This document shows positions 35,436 through 44,237 of a DNA stretch of 64,000 nucleotides, one piece after another; the first letter of the stretch is position 1, and each line of letters begins with the position of its first letter. A model generated the notes under the pieces. That model was given only the letters and a program-made list of their open reading frames with translations. It was not told the DNA's origin and did not search any database. This stretch comes from Amorphophallus konjac (taxonomy: Eukaryota; Streptophyta; Magnoliopsida; Alismatales; Araceae), in the NCBI GenBank assembly GCA_022559845.1, contig CM040128.1:226409643-226473642 (forward strand), given 5' to 3'. A program made the position numbers and the translations under genes.

Positions 35436-35930
35436 ACTAAGGTCTGTGCATGTCTTTATTGCGGTACAGCCAGTGCAACACCAAGTCGGTGCAACTTCTA
35501 GCTAGCACGCTCTATGGTCTGTGCATGTTTGCCTCAAGGTCCGTGCACATCTGCAGCAGGGTTGGTACACACTCAAGCCAGCGACAGATAAGGTCGGTGC
35601 ACATCTGCTATGAAGTCAGTGCACATTTTCCACTCATGCCTTATAAGGACTACACACATGCTGCAAATCAAGTCCGTGCACATCTACCATAAGGTTGGTG
35701 CACATTTGGCTCGTATACAACAAGGTCGATGCACATTCTTCCTTCAAGACCAGAAGGTCCATGCACATATGAAGACAAGGTCTGAGCAAGATGTTGAAGG
35801 TCGGTGCAATGGTTGCTTCAAAATATCAGGCATGTGCATGTTTACCTTATGGCAAGGCAAAGTCAGTGCAAGTTGCTTAAGGTCCAAACATCAAGGTCTG
35901 AGCATACTCCAATCAAGGTCCGTGCATACT
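35436..35930. repeat. Array of GGTCnGTGCACAT short repeats
   Basis: About sixteen degenerate copies of a 12-14 base motif (aaGGTCGGTGCACATct) are spaced 15-45 bases apart. Spacer sequences differ, so this is an interspersed motif array, not a simple satellite. Confidence 0.8.
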
Positions 35931-35965
35931 ATTCCTAAGTGCCTTCTATTCAAAGAAAGGTCAAA

Positions 35966-36350
35966 GGAATGTGTCGACCTACCCCTCCCAGGAGGTCGAC
36001 ACCTTTGCCACTCCTGAAGGCGTAACATTGGATGTCTCACTAAGAAGTGTCGACACTTACCTCACAGGAGGTTGACACCATTTGTCTTCCAAGAAGCGCT
36101 CTATTGACTATTCTACTAAGAACACTTACCTCACAGGAGGTCGACACCATTTGTCTTCCAAGAAGTGCTCTATTAACAGGAGGTCGACACCATTTGTCGT
36201 CCAAGAAGCGCTCTATTGACTATTCTACTAAGAAGTGTCGACACTTACCTCACAGGAGGTCGACACCATTTGTTTTCGAAGAAGCACTCTCTTGACTATT
36301 CTACTAAGAGGTGTCGACTCTTTTCATGCAGAAGGTCGACACCCTTGTTC
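35966..36350. repeat. GTCGACACC palindrome block with partial tandem copies
   Basis: About ten GTCGAC-type palindromes occur in under 400 bases. They are embedded in three to four partial copies of a roughly 60-100 base unit that includes ACTTACCTCACAGGAGGTCG and GCGCTCTATTGACTATTCTA. Confidence 0.8.
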
Positions 36351-38423
36351 TTCTAGAAGCCCTCTAGCCAATAATCTATCAGATCAGTGGGCCATCCAGA
36401 GAGAGAAAAAGGAACCGCAAATCATTAAAATTAAGGATTTTTGGGTCTGGACCACGTCCCGAGGTCTGACCCTTGCTCTACCATCTTATCACTCATTTGT
36501 CTACCTTTTGGAGATGATTTTGTCAGAAATCTAGTTGGAAGAGCCACTTCTGTTTGCCGTAATGTAAGTCTTCACTGTCTGCTTGTCCATACTGTCTGCT
36601 ACTGAGAATAGGACACTCTATAGTCTGCCACCATCTTGCTGTCGACCAATGGTCTGTCCAACCAGCCATTGTCACAGAAGAGTACATTTTAGTAGAATGA
36701 GAAGACTGCATATCTGAGGGAGAGTTATTGTAAATATCGATGCTATCTAAAGGGAGATCTGGTCTGCTCCTTCACACTATCTGCCATTGTACATATCCTT
36801 GTACTTAAAGCTGCGACCAGCCAATAGGGAGATCACAACAAGCAGCGCATTAACTGTTATGGGATATGGTCACCTTCCTCCTATTGATTACCACCATCAC
36901 AATTGGCATTCGCTCTAGAAGACGTTCTTGCTCTCACCTTCTGGCGCACGCTTCAAGGAAGCTTTGGAGAGAATACTTCGTGGATCCACAGGTCCAAAGG
37001 AAGACCTCTTGCCATGCAATAGTCCCAGGCTTTTCAACTGGTCTTGTTATTTATACCAAGCTTCCTCAACTAAAGAAAGGGCTGCAGCTGTCGTCCACAA
37101 AGAGCCACGCCCTAGACCAATCTACTAAGAATATTTCCTAAGAAGCGTGAGAGCAGCCCCAACACCTGTTTGACATAGTCCAGTGCTGTGAGAGAAGAAG
37201 AAGAAGAAGAAGAGAGAGCAGCCTTGAGAGAAAGGATAAATCCTACAGTCTACTAGTGCTTGAAGAAAAGGATCCTTGGATCCAATCTTGTAGCTACACT
37301 CACCAGTTCCGATGTCTTGATCCATTCTTTCAGCTGGTGTCTACATTGTCTCTATTGTCTCTCCACTGCACTTGCAGTATTCAGTTTCTATTTGTTACAG
37401 TTCGTCTATCACCAATACATCTAGCTTTTTTGATCCCCTATTTAGGGACCGGGTTCCCTCTGTGGTTTCAGAGGAAGAGAGGATCAGATCCTCTGGGTGG
37501 TTCAAGCTGTTAGTCAGCAGAAAGCAAGCTATGTTTCTCAGCTGTATAAGCAAGCTGTGTTGCTCAGCGGATCAAGCTATGTGTCAGCTAGAAAGCCTCA
37601 CCGAGTTTTGTGAGGGGTGGACGTAGGTTGTGGGCTAACAACCGAACCACCTTAAAATCCTTGTGTTGTGGGTTGTATACATTGTGAGCTTGTTCCATAT
37701 CCTCTATCCCTATTTCACAGGTTCGTGTGCTTCAAATCTTGGTTATCTCATTTTCACACTCAAGCACTCTTATTAGCACTTTCTGTTTTATCTGTGCTTT
37801 AATTGGCCTTGGCCCTTTGACTGCATCACTTGGGTGTCCTGCTGCAAACTTGCATATAGGCGCCAAGATAAAAGTCTTGCTAAGAGATTCCCTTGCTTAG
37901 ACTCGCATGCACATAGGTTGATCACCACTACATTCACACACATATGCACTCTGAGTGATCAACATAGCATACACACACATGCTTGTTGCAAGCCATCTCA
38001 TGTTCTAGTGTTATGCTTCATGATCCCTACACTCCAAGGCTTATACATCTCAAAGATCACAAATGTGTTTAAAGAACTGTCGACCTCTCCAGTGAAGAGT
38101 CGACCTGTGTTGTCCTTATATGTTAGAGGTGTTGACCTCACTACCCTGGAGAGCAGACCCCAGCTCACTTCATAGTTGGATCCTGCGGAAGAAGTGTCGA
38201 CCTGCCCGCTGGGAGTGTCGACCTGTTTGAATTGGGCATCGGGTTTTAATGTTATTACTTGTTCCATTCCTATCTATTCCGCTGCACTGTATGCTTAAGT
38301 GATTCATTTACCTTATAGGAGTGATTTGTGTGTTTAGGAGTCAAGATTAAAATAGGCGAAAGTTATTAATAGGATCTATTCAACCCCCCTTCTAGATCTG
38401 ATTGCACTCCGTGGGACCCATCA

Positions 38424-38780
38424 GCTCGAAGGTGTGTCGGGAGCTTGCACAACCCACACTTGTGCATATATCCCATGGGAACACTTCAAATTCCCGAACC
38501 AGATACAAGATGCAGAAAAGAAATCAGGAGTGCCGAGTGCACCAGATGACCCGCTGTGGAGGCATATACCGGCCACAGAGGGGAATAAGAAGATGAAGAG
38601 GACAAAAGATAAAGCGAGAGGCCTCATCCTCTCTTGTAATACATTGTCGGTCTTGTCTGACACGAGCCAAGCGACATAAGAAGAAGATGAAGAAACGTGC
38701 TTCGTGCCGACAAAGGTAGATCAACTTGAAGCCTCTACCTCCCATCATGATGATAAATCTCGGGAGAACTCGGGGCATCC
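38424..38780 (+). other. T2: segment left of D (Tat-type host element)
   Basis: This sequence joins 46829 onward when D and one CATCC are removed. A frame starting near 38434 is open for 81 codons and is unrecognised. Its assignment to T2 rests on continuity with the gag remnant at 46829-48051. Confidence 0.5.
38776..38780. repeat. Target site duplication of D, left copy (CATCC)
   Basis: CATCC directly precedes the left LTR of D and recurs at 46824-46828 directly after the right LTR. Confidence 0.93.
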
Positions 38781-41374
38781 TGATGCGGGACAATATGCTC
38801 TGATACCAATTTGATGCGGGACGCCTAGGAAGCTAGGGCACTAAATGGAAATGCGACCAGACAGAAAAAAAGAGACTAGCAATTGGCGTTGATAGAATAG
38901 CGTGACTCGAGACCTCAAGTTTCCCAAGGTGGGATTATGCCAAAGGAACCAGAAACTGAGACTCATGAGTGCCCCAAAAGAGGGAAGCACGCCGATCCGC
39001 ACGGCCGAGACAACTGGCGTGGGCTATGGTAGTCGACTCCACACTCGTGACTCGGATGAGCCACGGGACGGTCTCACTCTCTCACCGCAGCAGTGATAAA
39101 AGTAAACGAGCTAGGGTCCTAACAAGCACTCAAGCAGCGTCGTCTAGAGAAGATACTAAAAGAGCAAGCACGACCCAGGGAAGAGTAAGCGCATACCTCC
39201 ACGCTCGGGGCGTGGGGAAGAGGCCCGGCCAAGTCACACAACCACCGGTACAGAAACTTTTAAGTACAATCCACAATATGCCCACTCCTCGCAGGGAGGT
39301 AACAGGCTACACAAGAGAATCCGGTGATCATGCGACGAGGGGTGACGGGCACGGGGTCGGTGTCGCTCGTCGCCCACGGTACCGCTGCGAGCTGCTGCAA
39401 GGACGGCGAACCACGGGCTGCGTGGGAGGTACTGACGTCCTGGTGGGAGGTAGTAGTGGATGCCGAGCCTCCTGGAGGACGAGGGACGTCGTTGTCACCG
39501 GTGCGGAACTCCGAAGTACCCAACCGGCGGGCTGGGTGCTGCTCGGTCAGCGCGCGCGTAGGGAGAGCCGCAGGGAGGCGAGCCTGAGCACCACCTTCAG
39601 CATGTTCTCTACTCACGAAGCTTGGCGGGGTCGTCAACAGGGATGTCCCAATGACACCTCTGAAACGGCGTCAGTCATCGTGCATCGTCGGAGCCGTGGT
39701 GATTTATTTAGCCGGACCTGTGCTATCTGGTCGGTGCGCTAGCAGCAGGACAAAGGCTGACAAGTGTGGGTGGAACGAAGGCGTCCGAGGGTCTTTTGTG
39801 GCTGGGTTTTCTCTGGTGGTTAGCTGAGGGGCGTGGGGTGAAGGGATGACAGTGGCAGGGTGGCGTGCAGAGGGAACTTTGGGCGTGGGCAGCAGTGGAA
39901 GTGGGGGTTCAGCTCTGCACTTCAGTGCAGTCAGAGCCGGAACCCAAGCTAGGGGAGATGGTCACCAAGGGGAAACTGGTCTTTTGGGCGTGGGAAAATT
40001 TCTGGAGAAGGTTTAATATATGGAGGAATGGTTCCCAAAACCCCAGGCCATTTATTGGAGGTTTGAAGGGTGCCCCTTTGGAGGGTTTGTGTTTCTGTCC
40101 CGCGGTGACACTGTAGATGCAGATCGCGCGATGAAAGTGGTTCCAAAGGGAACGTTTTACTATGGGCGAGTTTTGGGATGAGACCTGCGCAGCTAGTTCG
40201 GGGACAGGGAGGGAAAGATATGTTATGAAGAGGTTTGAACGGTTTGAGGCGGGGAAGGTGGCGTTATGGGTGGATCTTTGCGGCTCTGGTTCAGGCGGGC
40301 CTATTCCAGGAGCGTCCAGAGCAGCGAAAAGGCCTACAAAGGTAACGTTCGCTCCCGGACGAATTTTGACACGAGGTTTTCTCTGGCGTTCTGGGGAGTG
40401 GAAGATGAAGAAAAGTCTAGAATGGATGGAAGGTAGATGGGGTCCGGACGCAATACTTCCAACCTTGTCTTTCAAGCACAAATCCTGCTAGCAGATGCTC
40501 ATCCAGCGCCCAAGACAGCAAGAGGTGAAGGTCCACCCCGTCGACACCACACCACCACGAACGGAAGCCGAGTCTTGCTGGATGTAGGAGGGAGGTCGCC
40601 TCCACTCTTACCAGCAGCAGCAGCCTCCAGGAATGGGATCTAGGGCGTCGCACCCTAGATGGAAGAAAGGTGGAAGAAGAGGGGAGTCGCACCCCAAGGA
40701 AAAAGAGAGGAAGATGGGGAGGGCGTCGCACCCTCAAGGAGGTGGGAAGGAGGCTGCGACCTCTTCTCACAAAAACTCAATTTCTTTCTTCCATTTTCTA
40801 ACTTCCAAAATGAATTACAAGACCCCTTAAGTACGTGGAAAAGAAACCCTAATTACTTGCCTAAAAGAAATACACAAAAAGGGGGGAATAAATTCAAATC
40901 CTACAAAATAGGGGAGGGGGCGCACTTGCCTCCTAAAAGAAAGGAGGGAAGGTGGGGGGGGGGGGGGGGGGGGCGCACCTCCCATGAGGTGGGAAGGATG
41001 GGTGCGCCCTCCTCCTTCTCCAACCCTAATGGATCCCCAGATAACGGGTCTGGGTAGTGGAGCAAGGAGAAAAAGGCCCAATATGGGCTTTCTCCTAGGC
41101 GCCTAGCCCAAATGGGCTTGAAGAGTGAACCAAGGTGGCCCACTAACCTCCCTATTAGCCTAATAAGCTTAATAAGGTCCAAATGGAGTCTGATTGGCCT
41201 CAAAATGGCCTACAAAAGATCCAGAATGAAGTAAATAAAAGATCCAAAGCTCCTGGCTAGATCTCCAGGCCATATCCAAGCCATAGCGAAGTCTGCGAGT
41301 CCCGAACAATGCCACACGATCTGAAATGTCGCTCTGCTGCATCGCGTCGATCTCTAGCTCGAGTGTCCTCACCA
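38781..41374 (-). repeat. D: 3' LTR (left)
   Basis: It begins, in plus orientation, TGATGCGGGACAATATGCTC and ends GTCCTCACCA. It includes a second PBS-like GCTCTGATACCA at 38797-38808 inside the LTR. A run of 20 G lies at 40954-40973 against 12 in the other copy. The last 39 or so codons and the stop of the 901-codon ORF lie in its right end. Confidence 0.95.
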
Positions 41375-43962
41375 ATTCTCCCCGGGGGGGAGAAACTCGA
41401 CCCTGTCGAGTAAGGGTCGGTGTCGCTAAGGTACCACTCGAGCAAGTCTTGATCTATCCTCTCAAGCTCTGCCCCGGTGATCCAGGTGTCCTCAGACGCG
41501 GGCCATCCTCTCCAATGAACCAAGTAGCGGTGGTACGCGCCACTCCTAGTGGTAGTCACCTGCTCATCGAGTATAGACTCTATCCGCTCACGCTGCTGAG
41601 GTGACAAGGCTGGAAGTGGACTCTCAGGGGGTGGCTCGCTCACAAGAGGTGGAGAAGGCCCAAATAACTCACGGGGGATCACTGCTGGGTCCCTATATGC
41701 GACTAGGTCCGAGATGTTGAATGTGGAGCTAATACCATAGTCCTCTAGCAAGTCTACAACGTATGCATTGGATCCGACTCGCCTCACGACTCTAAAAGGG
41801 CCAGCACCACGAGCATGTAGCTTCTTCACGGCTCCAGAAGGAAACCGTTCCGGTCTAACCCGGATCATGACGTAATCTCCCTCCTGGAACTCACAGGGGT
41901 GTCTATGAGCATCAGCCCATTCTCTAGATCGCGTGTTGCTAGTCTCAATATGGTGATGATGATGCAGACTCTGAACTAGCTGTGATGACTCATACCTATG
42001 TGAATGCAGTGGTGGTCCTGGACATCCAAACACAGACCTAGCATGCCTATGACTCCTACATGATTGGACAACACGGGGAGGACCTGGACAACCAAAGTTG
42101 TATCTATCATGCATGGGTGTCCTACTTAATGTTGTAGACTCATGGGGACTAGATTGCCCAAACTCACTCATGACATTACCCCTATATGATGAGGGACATG
42201 GAGAAACATGAGAGTGAGACATGTGTCCCTGGCCTCCTAAACTCTGGCGTCTGGGTGTATGCGAGGTGAGATGTTGACTAGTAGGCCTAGATGGGGTGTG
42301 ATAATGGACCTTCTCGACAAGGTGGGGAAAAGAATACGAGTCGAGAGGCTCACTAGGGAAAGGATCGAATGGGTCAAAGAAATGATGACCCCTCCCGACA
42401 GGTCCCTTCACTATACTTGCCCATGTGCGACATTCGCCCAGGTGCAGAGGATCACCTTCAGGCGCTCTAATATATGGGGCAAGGGGCTCATGAGTAAGGC
42501 AAGGAAGGCAAGGAAGGCAAGGTTCCTCCCTCGGGACCGTGATACCATAAGAGGGGACGAAGTCAACCTCCTCGGGAATGGGAAAGAGTAAAAGGACCTC
42601 AGAGGTGATATGTCCCATGGTGTAGACCGAGGTAATAGACCCCAAAGCAGGGAGTGTAAAGCTATGACTATAGGGTTGGTCAGACCCTAAGGTCAACATA
42701 TATGTCAACTCCCATTGACAATCTAAACTCCTAAGGAAGCCCTTCACATTTTCAAGAAAGCAGAAGGACCGAAAAGTGGTGTGAAAGGAGTCAAGGGGTA
42801 CAATTGGGAGAGCTGGCTCCATGGATGGGTAGCAAGGGATCGGAGCATCTAGAATTAGGCCCTTCCTTAACCAGCTAGCTAAAGACTCTCCAATGACCAA
42901 TTCACCCTCGGAAGGTAAGAATGGCTCTATATGAGGGTCTAAGGGTGAAGCATCTCTCTCGGGAGTGGAATCGGAGTCCTCTATGATGTGGAGGGGTCCC
43001 TGGCCCTCAGTCGAGGGCCTCGGGCCGAGAGTGTCGGCCCTAACCTCCAAAGGTTCAGGCACGACTGTGTACTCCATGGGATCACTCCCTAACTCCTCAA
43101 CCTCAGTTAGGTACTCCTCAACCAACTCCTGTTCAGCCTCGTAAGTCACTGGAACTAACACAGGTGGGGCATCCTCCGAATGTGTGCCCTCCAAGATAGG
43201 GGAACGTGAAGGACACTGGTCAGAGGACCGGGCATTCCAACTATAGGGGGCCACAGGGGCGGGCTCCGGGGGTGGTGGCAGGCATGAACCTGGAGGCGGA
43301 GCGGACTGTGGGCTAGGGGAAATTAGCGACTCAAGATAAACCTGCCTCTTATCCAACCGATCTGAAAAGTTTTGAAAGAGTTCGGCAAAGGTGGGACTTG
43401 GGGTGGGGGCTCCATGGTGAATTTTCCCAAAATCATTAGGCCTAGTCTTGGACCTAGACTCATGCAGAAGTGGCACCTTGTTCCTCCAACTATGATGTGC
43501 TCGGTTGGGGGTAAGAGGTGATGGGCGTTGCGGAGGTTGAGCCCTTAGAGTGGCCTTAGACGGGCCGAGAGAGACAGGAGGAGTGGTAGTGCTCCTCGGG
43601 CTATGGGTCTCCGAGTAGGAGGGGGTGCGTTGGGGACTGTAGATCTTCCTAAGTTCTACCTTCATCTGCTCCCATGAGTGTATGGGCTCTTGCCTCCAAC
43701 CTGCCCTAAGACGCACTATGTGATTCCACGCTTCCAGGGCTTGAGGTGAAAGTTGTCCCTGGGCAATGTTGACTCTCTCGGAACCATATATCCAATTCTT
43801 CTCAAAGTATTTTCCCATGGTAGCCTCCCACTTTAGATAGGCACTAGGGCTCGATCCATCAAAGCGAAGGTCCGCATCTAGAATGATGTCCAGGAATAGA
43901 GGGTTGATCGGACCCTTGTGGAGGGCCGAGTTGTATGAAGTTGACCAAGTAGGGATAGCCAT
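41257..43962 (-). CDS. D: Gag-X-GCPGPP-integrase tail-chromodomain protein (901 aa)
   Basis: One uninterrupted ORF starts at ATG 43962 and stops inside the 3' LTR. Residues 30-110 are a retroelement Gag domain (RFDGSS, WEQMKVELRKIY). Of the zinc knuckle only the last part remains (QCPSR, 250-253), followed by the post-knuckle stretch shared with A (PVTYEAEQEL against PVSYEADLEL). Region X (about 355-545) is shared with C and is of unknown function. GCPGPP occurs at 624-629 and 646-651, with histidine-rich sequence around it. Residues about 685-760 are the integrase C-terminal domain, nearly identical to A (YVMIRVRPERFPSGAVKKL). Residues about 791-845 are a chromodomain (ILDEQVTTTRSGAY, WRGWP, DTWIT). 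The tail ends SLWLG plus six residues. Such a protein could coat RNA and bind chromatin but cannot replicate; those roles are inference. Confidence 0.9.
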   Translation of the reverse strand: MAIPTWSTSYNSALHKGPINPLFLDIILDADLRFDGSSPSAYLKWEATMGKYFEKNWIYGSERVNIAQGQLSPQALEAWNHIVRLRAGWRQEPIHSWEQMKVELRKIYSPQRTPSYSETHSPRSTTTPPVSLGPSKATLRAQPPQRPSPLTPNRAHHSWRNKVPLLHESRSKTRPNDFGKIHHGAPTPSPTFAELFQNFSDRLDKRQVYLESLISPSPQSAPPPGSCLPPPPEPAPVAPYSWNARSSDQCPSRSPILEGTHSEDAPPVLVPVTYEAEQELVEEYLTEVEELGSDPMEYTVVPEPLEVRADTLGPRPSTEGQGPLHIIEDSDSTPERDASPLDPHIEPFLPSEGELVIGESLASWLRKGLILDAPIPCYPSMEPALPIVPLDSFHTTFRSFCFLENVKGFLRSLDCQWELTYMLTLGSDQPYSHSFTLPALGSITSVYTMGHITSEVLLLFPIPEEVDFVPSYGITVPREEPCLPCLPCLTHEPLAPYIRAPEGDPLHLGECRTWASIVKGPVGRGHHFFDPFDPFPSEPLDSYSFPHLVEKVHYHTPSRPTSQHLTSHTPRRQSLGGQGHMSHSHVSPCPSSYRGNVMSEFGQSSPHESTTLSRTPMHDRYNFGCPGPPRVVQSCRSHRHARSVFGCPGPPLHSHRYESSQLVQSLHHHHHIETSNTRSREWADAHRHPCEFQEGDYVMIRVRPERFPSGAVKKLHARGAGPFRVVRRVGSNAYVVDLLEDYGISSTFNISDLVAYRDPAVIPRELFGPSPPLVSEPPPESPLPALSPQQRERIESILDEQVTTTRSGAYHRYLVHWRGWPASEDTWITGAELERIDQDLLEWYLSDTDPYSTGSSFSPPGRIGEDTRARDRRDAAERHFRSCGIVRDSQTSLWLGYGLEI

Positions 43963-44222
43963 GATGATGCACCTGAGGACTCTAAATACACATGCACGCC
44001 CTAGGACTATGGAAGGGACATGTAGGACAACTAAGGGATGGGACTAGACACGACTCAAAATGGGGCTGGAAAAAAGGAAGAATGCGGACTCAAATGCACC
44101 TAAAAGAAACCTAATGACTCACATGCAACTTAGACAAATCTAATGCCTCAATGGCACCCTAGACAACCTAAAGACTCAAATGACCTAAGACCCCAATTTG
44201 TTAGAACAAACTGGTTCCCTAA

Positions 44223-44234
44223 GCTCTGATACCA
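44223..44234 (-). other. D: primer binding site
   Basis: The minus strand reads TGGTATCAGAGC three bases inside the LTR boundary. Bases 43963-44222 are the leader before the ORF. Confidence 0.88.
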
Positions 44235-44237
44235 CTT

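Larger units (their letters stand above)
12624..38423 (+). mobile_element. E: pol-less Sirevirus-type copia element, split by B (and C)
   Basis: Element E consists of 12624-14273 and 32653-38423. Removing B with one AGACC copy rejoins it. It keeps degenerate gag zinc knuckles, several AGGGGGAG polypurine units on both sides of the B insertion (a Sirevirus hallmark) and a long 3' LTR. Integrase, reverse transcriptase and RNase H are missing. Its 5' end is not in the window, probably lying left of T1. Confidence 0.65.
34998..38423 (+). repeat. E: 3' LTR
   Basis: It starts TGTTGGGCATGTG, two bases after a polypurine tract, and ends about 3.4 kb later at a probable CCCATCA. Just before that, GATCTATTCAACCCCCCTTC resembles the LTR end of F. 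The second LTR copy is not in the window, so the 3' edge is inferred. It holds a 58-base terminal duplication, about sixteen GGTCnGTGCACAT repeats (35436-35930) and a GTCGACACC block (35966-36350). No ORF in it is supported. Confidence 0.6.

Noticed and set aside
38969..39742. A 257-codon plus-strand frame, nearly repeated at 44426-45199
   Set aside because: It lies in both LTR copies of D, antisense to the element, with no recognisable domain. Its conservation only reflects the recent duplication of the LTRs.
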